Source of the DNA: Candidatus Brachybacter algidus
Lineage (GTDB): Bacteria > Bacteroidota > Bacteroidia > Chitinophagales > Saprospiraceae
Direction of reading: 5' to 3'
Assembly: GCA_016711705.1 (NCBI GenBank)
Contig: JADJSK010000001.1
Coordinates: forward strand, 930,001-994,000
Length of the DNA: 64,000 nt
The position numbers and the translations under genes were made by a program. Positions 8,409 to 18,240 of the stretch are shown one piece after another. Within the stretch, counting starts at the first letter, position 1. Every line of letters starts with the position of its first letter. The notes beneath the pieces are model-generated. The model made no database searches. It was not told the DNA's origin and saw nothing but the letters and a program-made list of their open reading frames with translations.

Positions 8409-9590
8409 ATGAATGACCGACAAATATTTCAAAAACATTTAGCTCAAACCAGCCCTTTCCCACTTTCCCTGGAAATCACCGGTTCTGAAGGAATATATCT
8501 GATAGATAAAGATGGTAAGAAATACGCCGATATGATCAGTGGTATTGGTGTCAGCATCATTGGCCATCGGAATGTGGATATTATTAATGCCATCTATACT
8601 CAAACCCAAAATTTTATGCATACCATGGTCTACGGTGAACATATAATGTCGCCACAGACTCAATTGGCTGCCTTTCTAACCACTATTTTGCCACCACATC
8701 TAGACAATGTATATCTGGTCAATTCGGGAACAGAAGCGGTGGAAGGTGCTCTGAAAATAGCAAAAAAATATACAGGAAGAACTGAGATTATTTCCTGTAA
8801 AAATGCATATCATGGCAGTACCGCAGGGTCAGCCGCCTTAATGTCTCATTCAACATTCTCCGGTCCTTCAAGACCACATATACCCAATGTCAAACACATT
8901 GAATTCAATGATTTTACTGATCTAAGTTTAATCACTGAAAGAACAGCCGCTGTCGTCTCCGAAGTAATTCAGGCTGAGGCTGGAGTTATTTTATCGGAGG
9001 AAAATTTCCTAAAAGCTCTTAGGCAGAGATGTAATCAGACCGATACAGTGCTCATTCTTGATGAGATCCAGACAGGATTTGGTCGGACAGGCAAATGGTT
9101 TGCATTTGAGCACTACGGAATAGAACCGGATATCCTATTAGTTGGCAAAGGTTTAGGTGGAGGCTTGCCGCTCGCAGCATTCATTGCAAATAAAAAGATA
9201 ATGTCAACAATAGCGGATCGACCTATCCTGGGACACATCACTACATTTGGAGGTAACCCTGTTTGTTGTGCTGCATCACTTGCCACATTGAAATATATCG
9301 AGGAGCATCAGTTGATTCAATCTATTGCCTCAAAGGAAGAAATTATTAAAAACCACTTCAAAAATGCACCGGGTCTAAATATAAGGATCAAAGGTTTATT
9401 TGCTGCTATTCAATTAACTGATTTCAATGACGTTCAGCAAGTTTGCAATTCTTTAATTGAAAAGGGTGTACTTGTGGATTGGTTTCTATTCAACGATAGC
9501 AGCATTCGCTTGGCGCCACCGCTTACTATAAGTGAAGAAGAATTAAAAGAAAATATTGAAATGATCATTTATCAAATTAAATCGTTATAA
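8409..9590 (+). CDS. Class III PLP aminotransferase (ornithine/acetylornithine type, substrate unassigned)
   Basis: A 393-residue fold-type I enzyme. It has SGIGVSIIGHRN near the N terminus, VNSGTEAVEGALKIA (phosphate-binding region), the AYHGSTAGSAALM motif, ILDEIQTGFGRTG with the PLP-contacting Asp, and the Schiff-base lysine in LLVGKGLGGGLPL (Lys247). Members transaminate omega-amino groups of ornithine, acetylornithine or related donors. The window gives no arginine or lysine pathway genes beside it, so the substrate is left open. ATG at 8409, 18 bases after the nuclease gene, so the two may be co-transcribed with no obvious functional link. Confidence 0.88.
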   Translation: MNDRQIFQKHLAQTSPFPLSLEITGSEGIYLIDKDGKKYADMISGIGVSIIGHRNVDIINAIYTQTQNFMHTMVYGEHIMSPQTQLAAFLTTILPPHLDNVYLVNSGTEAVEGALKIAKKYTGRTEIISCKNAYHGSTAGSAALMSHSTFSGPSRPHIPNVKHIEFNDFTDLSLITERTAAVVSEVIQAEAGVILSEENFLKALRQRCNQTDTVLILDEIQTGFGRTGKWFAFEHYGIEPDILLVGKGLGGGLPLAAFIANKKIMSTIADRPILGHITTFGGNPVCCAASLATLKYIEEHQLIQSIASKEEIIKNHFKNAPGLNIRIKGLFAAIQLTDFNDVQQVCNSLIEKGVLVDWFLFNDSSIRLAPPLTISEEELKENIEMIIYQIKSL

Positions 9591-9642
9591 ATTTACAAGT
9601 TGTATCTCTTGCATAAATATTGTGCGCAAAAAAAATAATTCT

Positions 9643-11898
9643 ATGAATACGAACAAATACTTTACATCCATTTTCGCACTTATATTTCTTCTAATTAATA
9701 ACGCGGGTCATCTATATTCACAGGAACTTTATCCTACAAATGCAATAATCAAAAAAAATCAGGACACATTATACAATGCTATGGATGGCGGTATGAATAG
9801 CCCTCAATTTGCACAATTTGATCTTAATGATGACGGTCTGGACGAACTCTTAATGTTTGACCGAGTTGGAAAAGTATTCAATGTGTACGAATATAATATT
9901 ACTAAAAAAAGATACCAATATATGATAGATCCGCCTATTAAGTTTCCTAAACTGGAGGCATGGGTGGTTATGAAAGATTATAATGGCGATGGAATATTGG
10001 ATATTCTTGCTTTACCAAATGAAGGACCTTTTGGATTCGGTGTTTGGAAAGGCCGAAAATCTGGCAATCTTACTGTTTTTGATCATTTAAATCTAAACCA
10101 AGGATTTTATAACTTGCTCTATTATCCTGGAAATAATGGCAAACTGCAAGTTTACTGCGCCAATACAGATATTCCATGCATGGATGACATAGATGGCGAT
10201 GGCGACCTGGATATATTTACATTTAATGAAGGCGGCGCCTATCTGGAGTTTTACAAAAACATGTCTGCTGAAAAAGGCTTTGGTCGGGACTCACTCATTT
10301 TTGAAAAGAAAGACCTTTGTTATGGCAAGTTTTTTGAAAATAGTACAACTAATCAAATAAATCTAAGTAATAATCCCAACTCATGTCCAAATTCCTTTGA
10401 CGACAACCCGCTCGAAGTCAGACACTCCGGTTCTACTACACTCATAAAAGATATTGATAAAGATGGAATAAAAGATATTTTAATTGGAGACTTGTCATAT
10501 AATAATGTGATATATTTAAGAAACACCGGGAGTAATTTACAAGCATTTATTACAGATACAGTTGAGCATTTCCCTCACAATCCACAACGCGTTAATTTGG
10601 GTCCTTTTCCGGCAGTATACGAACTGTATCTAGGAGAAGAGAGAACGGAGAGTCTTGTAGCTTCAAGCAATTTCGGAGGACTTGCTGATGAAAGACAATT
10701 AAACTGGTTATATACTTATGATCCAACAGCAGAAAATAACTTCAGATTGGATTCGAAGACATTCCTTCTCAATAACAATATCGATATGGGCCTTGATTTT
10801 AATCCGGCTTTTATGGATCTTGATGGAGATGGACTCAAGGACATGGTTGTTGGCAACAAACTTTTTGCGATTGAAAATTCTGCGACATATGCTTATCTCG
10901 CTTACTATAAAAATACAAGCACGCCAGGGAATATTTCATTTGAGTTAAAAGACAACGACTTTCTTAGCCGAAAGCAATTTGGTTCAGCACAGCATGGTTA
11001 CAAGCCTACTTTTTGTGATATAGACAATAATGGATTTATCGATTTACTTATTGGTACGGAAAGAGGATTTTTACTTCATTATGAAAGTTCTACCCCATCG
11101 ACTGAGGAGGCAAACTTTGTATTCAAATCTGATTCTTTCTTTCATGTAAAAGTACCTTCCAGGGCAGCTCCAACAGTTTATGATGTGGATCGGGACGGCT
11201 TATTAGACTTACTTATTGGAGATAAAAATGGCAATTTCACATTTTTCAAAAACATTGGTACTAGCACAGCTCCGAATTTTGTTGGTAATTTTCAGCTTGC
11301 ACCAAATAAGTACAAATTTGGGAAATTCAGTACCAAGGGTGCAGGTGATACAGAAGGTGATGCCACTCCGGGAATATTGACAATAAATGGTAAGGACTTA
11401 CTAGTATCAGGATCACAGAAAGGAAAGATTTTCCTGTTAAGTGAAATGAATGGAGATACTTCTATTGCACTTCAGGAATTGGATTCATGGTCAGATGAAA
11501 TATATACAGGAAGGCAAAATGTTCCGGTATTTACAGATCTTGACAATGATGGATTTATTGACCTCGTAAACGGTAATATAAGAGGTGGGATGACCATATT
11601 CAACACTACAATAAGGACCGATGGAAGTGTGAAAACCAATGTTTTAGCACCACGGTTAAGCATTAATATTTATCCTAATCCAACAAAATTAAATTCAATC
11701 ATTAATATTTCTTCAAACGAAAGTATAAGATACATTGACGTTTTTGATATGAATGGAAGAAAAATACTATCAATGAGAGACGAAAAGGGATTCATTTCAT
11801 TAGACCTAAAAGACATACAAAGCAGCGGAATATATATAATCAGGTTAATTGATAATAAAGGTAATTTTAATACTCAGAAAGTAATATTAATAGAATAA
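9643..11898 (+). CDS. Secreted FG-GAP/VCBS repeat protein with T9SS sorting tail
   Basis: About 751 residues with a signal peptide ending near LYSQ. The body is a series of FG-GAP/VCBS-type beta-propeller blades with calcium-loop motifs of the form D-x-[DN]-x-D-G: DLNDDGLDEL, DYNGDGILDIL, DIDGDGDLDIF, DIDKDGIKDIL, DLDGDGLKDMV, DVDRDGLLDLL, DLDNDGFIDLV. The tail begins SINIYPNPTKLNSIINI and ends NTQKVILIE, the type A T9SS sorting signal. Likely a surface or extracellular binding protein of unknown ligand. A GTG at 9622 would add seven residues; ATG 9643 gives the better signal peptide. The downstream gap is AT-rich without a clear terminator. Confidence 0.88.
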   Translation: MNTNKYFTSIFALIFLLINNAGHLYSQELYPTNAIIKKNQDTLYNAMDGGMNSPQFAQFDLNDDGLDELLMFDRVGKVFNVYEYNITKKRYQYMIDPPIKFPKLEAWVVMKDYNGDGILDILALPNEGPFGFGVWKGRKSGNLTVFDHLNLNQGFYNLLYYPGNNGKLQVYCANTDIPCMDDIDGDGDLDIFTFNEGGAYLEFYKNMSAEKGFGRDSLIFEKKDLCYGKFFENSTTNQINLSNNPNSCPNSFDDNPLEVRHSGSTTLIKDIDKDGIKDILIGDLSYNNVIYLRNTGSNLQAFITDTVEHFPHNPQRVNLGPFPAVYELYLGEERTESLVASSNFGGLADERQLNWLYTYDPTAENNFRLDSKTFLLNNNIDMGLDFNPAFMDLDGDGLKDMVVGNKLFAIENSATYAYLAYYKNTSTPGNISFELKDNDFLSRKQFGSAQHGYKPTFCDIDNNGFIDLLIGTERGFLLHYESSTPSTEEANFVFKSDSFFHVKVPSRAAPTVYDVDRDGLLDLLIGDKNGNFTFFKNIGTSTAPNFVGNFQLAPNKYKFGKFSTKGAGDTEGDATPGILTINGKDLLVSGSQKGKIFLLSEMNGDTSIALQELDSWSDEIYTGRQNVPVFTDLDNDGFIDLVNGNIRGGMTIFNTTIRTDGSVKTNVLAPRLSINIYPNPTKLNSIINISSNESIRYIDVFDMNGRKILSMRDEKGFISLDLKDIQSSGIYIIRLIDNKGNFNTQKVILIE

Positions 11899-12122
11899 TA
11901 GGATACTAATTTATGACTGAATTAGTAATTGAATAATTTTAGTTCAAAGCAATGAAGATTAAAAATTATAAAATATAACTTTAGTAGAAATTACTCATTC
12001 ATTTGAGGATATAGGAATACCACTTAATGGATAAACATTTAGCGCACAAGGCTGCTAAATTATTTTTTTACCACGACGGGATTGTAATAAGCTAATAAAT
12101 CCTGCAAAATACTAAGTATAAC

Positions 12123-12262
12123 GTCGTTTGATTAAAACATTTTAGTCAATTACGAATTTCAGCTCGGCATTTAACTGGAAGTTTTTGGTCTTCTTTATAT
12201 TGGCATTATATATAATACCGAATGGAAATTCGTAATAGTCCAAATAAATTTGGACAAACGAC
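12123..12262. repeat. Imperfect inverted repeat with nested hairpin in a 500-bp gap
   Basis: GTCGTTTG (12123-12130) and ATTACGAATTT (12149-12159) recur as reverse complements at 12255-12262 and 12226-12236. A nested stem GTCCAAAT/ATTTGGAC lies inside the right arm at about 12238-12255. The words CAGCTCGG also occur twice (12161 and 12265 regions). The gap 11899-12411 contains no open frame that looks coding. It could be a decayed small element or an RNA structure. Confidence 0.5.
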
Positions 12263-12360
12263 TTTCAGCTCGGTATTATACGGCAAAATAATGGTAAATT
12301 ATATAATTCCGTTTCGTATAACATAGAAAGGTAAGGAAATTCACATTTTGACTTAAAAGC

Positions 12361-12393
12361 AAAAAAAAAGCACACCAAAATTGATGTGCTTTT
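12361..12393 (-). terminator. Rho-independent terminator of the Cys-rich small protein gene
   Basis: On the minus strand, stem AAAAGCACA/TGTGCTTTT with an 11-base loop is followed by a run of nine T. It lies about 20 bases after the stop codon at 12412. Confidence 0.8.
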
Positions 12394-12411
12394 ATGTTTT
12401 AAATGCTAAAA

Positions 12412-12861
12412 CTACATTGAAGCATCTTTCACCGGAGCCGGAACAGTTGCTGAAGCTGAAGCCTTTTTAGAGCAACAAGCTCCCTTAGTAGCCTCACCTG
12501 CACAAGCCTTTCCTTTTACTTCACCTGCACAAGCCTTACCAGCCTCAGGAGTAGAGTTAACAAACTTAGCAGAAGCAACATCATAAGTTACGTCAGCATA
12601 GACTTTCTTACCTGCAGCGTCCTTAGTTTTTCTTTGGTAAGTAATCGTACCATCTTTTTCTTTCTTGCTTGTAATGGTTTTATCCATTTTAGCAGCTTTA
12701 GACATGTCTTCTGCAGAAACCATAGAAGTAGCGTTGCCTTTCTTAGCGCAACAAGCAGAACCAGTTTTAGCACATTGAGCATTTACGTTTGAAAAACCAA
12801 AAAATCCAACAAGTGCAATAACAAATAATAAACCTTTCATATTTAATTTAATTTTATTCAT
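12412..12861 (-). CDS. Small secreted Cys-rich protein of unknown function
   Basis: A 149-residue protein with a strong signal peptide (MKGLLFVIALVGFFGFSNVNAQ; ATG at 12861, with an alternative ATG at 12840). The mature part has CAKTGSACCAKK at its N terminus, a central lysine/threonine-rich segment (TITSKKEKDGTITYQRKT), and a C-terminal stretch where GKACAGE occurs twice in a row before KGACCSKK, then an Ala/Pro/Val tail. The duplication is visible in the DNA at about 12500-12545. The CC pairs could bind metal or form disulfides; no family is recognised. It is monocistronic with its own terminator. Confidence 0.75.
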   Translation of the reverse strand: MNKIKLNMKGLLFVIALVGFFGFSNVNAQCAKTGSACCAKKGNATSMVSAEDMSKAAKMDKTITSKKEKDGTITYQRKTKDAAGKKVYADVTYDVASAKFVNSTPEAGKACAGEVKGKACAGEATKGACCSKKASASATVPAPVKDASM

Positions 12862-12997
12862 ACTTAATTAACGGCAAATATATAATATTCTGTATTATCT
12901 TTGAAACATTATTGGCTATTTTAATACGATTTTAACTAAAAATATTTTTAGACGTTTTTTCAAAAATAATTTTCACAATCAAAATTCGTCCTCATAA

Positions 12998-13429
12998 ATG
13001 TCAAGCAACACAATTTTATTACTTATAATATTTACATTCTTCAGCTGTAAATCAACTTTGCTCCCACCCGATCAGTACAAACAAGAACAATTAATATTTG
13101 GCTCAGGTGGTGGATTTTCGGGAGCTTATAATGAATACATGCTATTGGATGATGGTCGGCTTTATGAAAGAGGAAAAGATAAAACTTCATTGAACCAGCT
13201 CAAAGTAGTTAGTTCTAAGATTACAACACAAGTCTTTCAAAACATCAGGACCTTTGGCTTAGATAAGTATAAACACAATGAACCTCAGAATCTTTATTAC
13301 TTTCTGGAATTTAAAACGCCAAAAGATTCTAATAAAATAGTTTGGTCCGGTATGCCTGTCAACGAGTTAGGTGCAGCAAATTCTATTTACAAATTATTAG
13401 TTGAACAAACTAAAACAGTAGAAAAATGA
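12998..13429 (+). CDS. Small lipoprotein, co-translated with the M4 protease
   Basis: A 143-residue protein with a lipobox (FTFFSC, lipidated Cys17), so probably anchored in a membrane facing the periplasm or surface. The rest is a compact soluble domain (FGSGGGFSGAYNEYMLLDDGRLYERG, then an Ile/Phe-rich helix and a YYFLEFKTP strand). Similar lipoproteins of unknown role are common in Bacteroidota. Its stop overlaps the protease start (ATGA at 13426-13429), which argues for a functional link such as inhibitor, chaperone or surface anchor for the protease; that is inference. A TATCTTTG box at 12896-12903 could be its -7 element. Confidence 0.72.
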   Translation: MSSNTILLLIIFTFFSCKSTLLPPDQYKQEQLIFGSGGGFSGAYNEYMLLDDGRLYERGKDKTSLNQLKVVSSKITTQVFQNIRTFGLDKYKHNEPQNLYYFLEFKTPKDSNKIVWSGMPVNELGAANSIYKLLVEQTKTVEK

Positions 13430-16400
13430 AAAATAAATTACTTATAATAATATTGATATTTTCCTTCAATATGGGCGTTTTTGCTCAAGAAGGCAAAGTT
13501 AAACCAGGTATAAGACCGGCCTCAAGTCCTGCGAATGTACATATTGATTATAGTAAGTTAAAAGGATCCTTGACACCGGGAAGAACTTTTGATATTCCTT
13601 TTTCTCCAAAAAATCTTGGATCAGTACTACCTTCTTCAAAAATGGCCTTTATTAAAGCATATAGTGATACTGGTCTACCATGCTGGATAGAAGGAGTATT
13701 GCTTTCCGAATCCGGCATTAATAGACAGGATAACAACGCAACTGCCTTTAACTTTATCAAATTAAATCAGTCTGTTCTTAAAATAGAAAACCCTCAGGAA
13801 GAATTCGTTCAGATAAGTAAATTACAGGATGGAGCACTGAATCATATAAAATATCAGCAGTATTATAAGGGAATTCAAGTTTGGAACAGTGAAATTAGTT
13901 TTCATCTAAAAGACGGTGTACCATATTTATTTAATGGTAGATTTATCCCAACACCTGCGGATGTTAACATTCTGCCATCTATTACCTTAGATGTAGCCAC
14001 CAATATTGCAAAAAGTATTAGGCCAATACAACAATTTACTGAAGAGCAGTTGAAGTATATTGGGGAAGCGCCCATTTTCGGATCTCTTGTAATATATACA
14101 CAAATCGAAAAATCTATAAAGGGTCAATTGGCTTACCACATTACTGCACATCCAAATCTTGTCAGCAGGTATGAATATTTTATCGATGCACATACAGGTA
14201 AACTAATAGATGAGATTAAATCATCTTGCGCTCTTGTTCATGATCACAAAGAGGATAATATCTCATATAAATTCAATTCAAATGAGCTTCATGTCGCGAG
14301 GGAATTTTCAATGAATCCGCCATTGGATGGCGCAGCTACTGCCAATGCAATAGATTTGAACGGCACCTCAAGATTATTAAATACCTATCTAAAAAGTGGA
14401 AATTATTACCTCATAGATGCCAGCAGACCGATGTTTAACAGTCCGAATTCAATCCCTAATGACCCTAAGGGCGCCATCATGACTATCGATGCTGGTAATA
14501 AATCACCGGAAAATAATAATTTTTCTGCAAATCATGTCACCAGTGCCAATAATACTTGGTCTAGCAAAGTGGCCGTCAGCGCCCATTATAATGGTGGCAT
14601 TGCATACGATTATTTCAGAACCAGATTTAACCGCAATTCTATAAATGGCTCAGGTGGAACAATAATCTCCATAGTAAATGTCACAGAATCCAATGGAAGC
14701 GGCATGGATAATGCTTTCTGGAATGGTTCAGCAATGTATTATGGTAACGGAAATACAGGATTCAAACCATTGGCCGGTGCGCTTGATGTGGCAGGTCATG
14801 AAATGTCTCATGGTGTTATTCAGGCTACAGCTAATCTGACTTACCAAGGTGAGTCAGGAGCTATGAACGAATCATTTGCTGATGTATTTGGTGTTTTGAT
14901 AGATAGAGATGACTACAAATTGGGAGAAGATGTCGTTAAACTCGGAGAATTTCCTAGTGGTGCTTTAAGAGATATGTCCGATCCACACAATGGAGGTAAT
15001 AGTTTGAATGATGGCGGTTACCAGCCAAGTCACATGAATGAAAAGTATACTGGCAGCCAGGACAATGGTGGCGTTCATATCAATAGTGGCATATTGAATT
15101 TTGCATTTTTTAAAGTCGCCACCAGGCTTGGGAAAGACGATGCTGAAAAACTATATTATGCAGCACTTTCTAAATACCTTACCAAGTCTTCACAATTTAT
15201 CGATTGCCGAAATGCGGTGATTCAGGCAGGTAAAGATCTATATGGAAATAACTCACCAAATATCGCTCAAATTGAAAATTCATTCTCCGAAGTAGGTATA
15301 GGTTCCGGTGGAGGCACTACGCAACCTCCTGATTATGGCACCAATCCTGGGGAAGATTTTGTAATATTCGCAACTAGTGACCTTTCCACATTGGGATTAT
15401 ATCAAGTTAGTAATGGCAATATTATAGACCTTCAGGCACCTAATGGCGTTAAAAGCAAGCCCAGTGTTTCTGATGACGGCTCCTCAGTAGTGTTTATAGG
15501 TGCTGACGACAATATGTATTCCATCACATTTGACTGGGCGCAAGGTCAGTATAACTTTGGCTTACTTGATGATCAGAATGCTTGGAGAAATGTGGTAATA
15601 TCGAAAGATGGCAACAGGCTTGCTGCTTTGTTAGACAGTGAGGAACCCTATATATATGTATTCGACCTACTGTCACAAACGAATGAATCATTTAAGCTTT
15701 ACAACCCAACTACGGGTAGTGGAGGAATTTTTACAGACAATGTGGATTATGCTGATGCAATGGAATTCGATCACACAGGCGAATATCTGATGTATGATGC
15801 TTTAAGTAGTTTATTTTTTGCCGGGACAGAATATTGGGATATTGCATTCATAAATGTTTGGAATAATAGTTCCAAAAATTATGGTAATGGAGAAATTGAA
15901 AAGTTATTTACTTCATTGCCAGATGGTGTAAGTGTTGGAAATCCGGTTTTTTCTAAAAACTCACCAAACATCATCGCCTTTGATTATATTGAAGATGGCA
16001 CTCCGGAAATAAACCAATTGTGGGGAGCAAATATTGAAACCGGCAATATTGGGGTTATTTATGAGAATAATACTTTGGCCTACCCTTGCTTTTCAAAAGA
16101 TGATAAATACGTCATCTTTAACTCGATCAACAATGGTGAAGAAGTAATTGGAGTTCAGCAATTAACATCAAGTAAGATCAATCCAACAGGATCGGCTAGT
16201 TTGTTGATCGGAGATTCTTATTGGGGTGCATGGTTTGGCACGGGTGAAAGAGTAATAAATAGTAATTTTGGTCTTAAAGTTTTAAAAGATAAGATCAATG
16301 TATATCCAAATCCAGCTAAAAATGAAATCACACTTAACTGGTCAACAAAAAATAATTTTAGCGGAATAATAAAGGTACTTGATATAAAAGGAAATATCCT

Positions 16401-16536
16401 TACTACCAAGAGTATTGAGTTGAAAGAAGGCGAAAATAGCGAGTCAATCAGACTCGACAATTTACCAGCAGGCGCTTATTTTATTGAAGCTCAAAGAGGT
16501 CAACTCAAGAAAACCGTTAAATTCATGAAAAATTAA
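13426..16536 (+). CDS. Secreted thermolysin-like M4 metalloprotease with beta-propeller and T9SS tail
   Basis: A 1,036-residue protein: signal peptide (to about residue 21, VFAQ), FTP/PepSY propeptide region (~100-265), M4 catalytic domain (~290-625), a TolB/WD40-like propeller region (~640-920), and a T9SS sorting tail starting INVYPNPAKNEITLNW. The zinc site is complete: HEMSH (His458, Glu459, His462) with Glu482 24 residues after the first His, the thermolysin spacing. The propeptide is expected to be removed after export. It degrades extracellular protein. Overlaps the small lipoprotein gene by 4 bases and is followed by a strong terminator. Confidence 0.94.
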   Translation: MKNKLLIIILIFSFNMGVFAQEGKVKPGIRPASSPANVHIDYSKLKGSLTPGRTFDIPFSPKNLGSVLPSSKMAFIKAYSDTGLPCWIEGVLLSESGINRQDNNATAFNFIKLNQSVLKIENPQEEFVQISKLQDGALNHIKYQQYYKGIQVWNSEISFHLKDGVPYLFNGRFIPTPADVNILPSITLDVATNIAKSIRPIQQFTEEQLKYIGEAPIFGSLVIYTQIEKSIKGQLAYHITAHPNLVSRYEYFIDAHTGKLIDEIKSSCALVHDHKEDNISYKFNSNELHVAREFSMNPPLDGAATANAIDLNGTSRLLNTYLKSGNYYLIDASRPMFNSPNSIPNDPKGAIMTIDAGNKSPENNNFSANHVTSANNTWSSKVAVSAHYNGGIAYDYFRTRFNRNSINGSGGTIISIVNVTESNGSGMDNAFWNGSAMYYGNGNTGFKPLAGALDVAGHEMSHGVIQATANLTYQGESGAMNESFADVFGVLIDRDDYKLGEDVVKLGEFPSGALRDMSDPHNGGNSLNDGGYQPSHMNEKYTGSQDNGGVHINSGILNFAFFKVATRLGKDDAEKLYYAALSKYLTKSSQFIDCRNAVIQAGKDLYGNNSPNIAQIENSFSEVGIGSGGGTTQPPDYGTNPGEDFVIFATSDLSTLGLYQVSNGNIIDLQAPNGVKSKPSVSDDGSSVVFIGADDNMYSITFDWAQGQYNFGLLDDQNAWRNVVISKDGNRLAALLDSEEPYIYVFDLLSQTNESFKLYNPTTGSGGIFTDNVDYADAMEFDHTGEYLMYDALSSLFFAGTEYWDIAFINVWNNSSKNYGNGEIEKLFTSLPDGVSVGNPVFSKNSPNIIAFDYIEDGTPEINQLWGANIETGNIGVIYENNTLAYPCFSKDDKYVIFNSINNGEEVIGVQQLTSSKINPTGSASLLIGDSYWGAWFGTGERVINSNFGLKVLKDKINVYPNPAKNEITLNWSTKNNFSGIIKVLDIKGNILTTKSIELKEGENSESIRLDNLPAGAYFIEAQRGQLKKTVKFMKN

Positions 16537-16557
16537 ATTCCATATTTAATTAATTGG

Positions 16558-16591
16558 CCCTTTCCTGTCTTCAGATGGGAAAGGGTTTTTT
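16558..16591 (+). terminator. Rho-independent terminator after the M4 protease
   Basis: Stem CCCTTTCC/GGAAAGGG with a 12-base loop, then six T. It lies inside the open frame upstream of the GT9 gene, which shows that the TTG at 16554 is not the true GT9 start. Confidence 0.9.
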
Positions 16592-16601
16592 ATTATTATT
16601 C

Positions 16602-17588
16602 ATGTCTGAACAAAATACTGAAGTAAATAAAAAATTGAAAATCCTTGTCGTAAGATTTAGTTCTATTGGCGATATTGTGCTTACAACACCTGTGATTAGG
16701 ACATGTGCACTTCAAATGAATGCGGAGATTCATTACTTGACAAAACCGGGATTTAAAAGTTTATTGGAAGGTAATCCTTATATAAGTAAAATTTGGACAT
16801 TGGATGATGATTTCAATAATTTAACTGATCAATTAAAAGCAGAGAGATTCGACTATGTCATTGATCTTCACAAGAATATTAGGTCGCTAAAGTTGTGTTT
16901 TAATCTTGGTGTAAAAAGATATACCTACAATAAAACAATCTGGGAAAAATTTCTAATTGTCAATTTCAAAATCGATATACTACCTAAACTTCATGTGGTG
17001 GACAGGTATATAGAAGCAGTAAAAAAATTAGGAGTAATTAACGATGATAAAGGTCTCGACTTTTTTATAGATCCAAGCACAGATATAAGCGGTATTAAAC
17101 CATTTGGACCATATAGCGTGGCTGTCATCGGTGCAACACATTTTACAAAAAGGCTTCCTATTCAAAAATGGGTAGAGCTAATAAATAATAATATTACAAC
17201 TCAATTTGTCCTACTGGGTGGACCTGGTGAAAAGGAAGCTGCAAATATTATTATAGCTCAATGTGGCAAAAATGTAATCAACCTAGCGGGACTTACCTCT
17301 TTGCAGCAGTCAGCTTTACTCATTTCAGAAGCTGAAATTATTATAACCAATGATACAGGAATGTTGCACATTGCTGCAGCCTTGAAAAAACCAATAATCT
17401 CACTTTGGGGAGGAACCTTGAAAGAATATGGATTCTGGCCATATTATCCTGATGGAATAGATCTGAATACAAATTTTGAAGTTAAAGATCTAGGCTGCAG
17501 ACCATGTTCAAAATTTGGTAGAAATGATTGTCCCAAAGGTCATTTTAAATGTATGAATGACTTAGATGTAAATAAAATAGACTTATAA
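16602..17588 (+). CDS. Family 9 glycosyltransferase (heptosyltransferase-like)
   Basis: A 328-residue GT-B enzyme. It opens LKILVVRFSSIGDIVLTTPVIR, the GT9 N-terminal signature, and contains ITNDTGMLHIAAALKKPIISLWGG, the nucleotide-sugar site near residues 245-275. A Cys cluster (LGCRPCSKFGRNDCPKGHFKCM) near the C terminus is shared by Bacteroidota GT9 enzymes. Likely transfers ADP-heptose in lipopolysaccharide core assembly at the inner membrane's cytoplasmic face, which fits gmhA/gmhB in the same window. ATG 16602 was chosen because the longer frame runs through a terminator. bioD follows 18 bases later. Confidence 0.88.
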   Translation: MSEQNTEVNKKLKILVVRFSSIGDIVLTTPVIRTCALQMNAEIHYLTKPGFKSLLEGNPYISKIWTLDDDFNNLTDQLKAERFDYVIDLHKNIRSLKLCFNLGVKRYTYNKTIWEKFLIVNFKIDILPKLHVVDRYIEAVKKLGVINDDKGLDFFIDPSTDISGIKPFGPYSVAVIGATHFTKRLPIQKWVELINNNITTQFVLLGGPGEKEAANIIIAQCGKNVINLAGLTSLQQSALLISEAEIIITNDTGMLHIAAALKKPIISLWGGTLKEYGFWPYYPDGIDLNTNFEVKDLGCRPCSKFGRNDCPKGHFKCMNDLDVNKIDL

Positions 17589-17606
17589 ATGAAAATATAA
17601 CTCAAG

Positions 17607-18203
17607 GTGAAAAGCAATCTTAATAAAGAAAAAATACTAAATGCTCTTCCATCAAGAATATTTGTAACAGGAATCGGCACCGGGATTGGAAAGACTATTG
17701 TTTCAGGGTATTTGTGTGGGAATTTCGGCTATGATTATTGGAAACCAATTCAATCCGGAGATTTAGAAAACTCTGATAGTATTTTTATAACCAACAATGT
17801 TACAGAAGTTAAAATTTGGCCTGAAAGGTATAAGCTAACCAAGCCAATGTCTCCACATGCAGCTGCTGAAATAGATGAGGTTGAAATCAACCTTATAGAT
17901 TTCGAATTACCTAAATCAAATAATTTGCTGGTAGAAGGCGCCGGTGGACTCATGGTGCCACTAAATGATCAAGATCTGATGATTGATCTTATTCAATACC
18001 TGCGATTACCAGTCGTACTGGTTATAAGAGATTACCTAGGATGTATCAACCACACAATATTAAGCTACGAAATTCTTAAGCAAAGAAAGATTGAAATATG
18101 CTGTGTTGTCTTTAATGGAAACTTTACTCCATCGACACTCTCTTATTTTGAAAATATCTTTTCTGAAGTTCTTCAATTACACTTGCCGGAATTGATTCAA
18201 TAA
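17607..18203 (+). CDS. bioD: Dethiobiotin synthetase
   Basis: A 198-residue P-loop enzyme: FVTGIGTGIGKTIVSGYL (Walker A near residues 22-30), YWKPIQSG with the Lys and Gln-Ser-Gly of the DTBS active site, and VEGAGGLMVPLND near residue 110. BioD makes dethiobiotin from 7,8-diaminononanoate, CO2 and ATP. It is slightly shorter than E. coli BioD. Start GTG at 17607 gives the usual lead. It sits 37 bases before bioA, so the two consecutive biotin steps are made together; bioB and bioF are not in the window. Confidence 0.92.
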   Translation: MKSNLNKEKILNALPSRIFVTGIGTGIGKTIVSGYLCGNFGYDYWKPIQSGDLENSDSIFITNNVTEVKIWPERYKLTKPMSPHAAAEIDEVEINLIDFELPKSNNLLVEGAGGLMVPLNDQDLMIDLIQYLRLPVVLVIRDYLGCINHTILSYEILKQRKIEICCVVFNGNFTPSTLSYFENIFSEVLQLHLPELIQ

Positions 18204-18240
18204 ATTTAACCTATTTTTGATCAACTCAAAAAATAGAAAT

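Noticed and set aside
16554..16601. Upstream TTG start for the GT9 gene (MALSCLQMGK lead)
   Set aside because: The lead would be encoded by a perfect terminator hairpin; ATG 16602 directly precedes the conserved GT9 N terminus.
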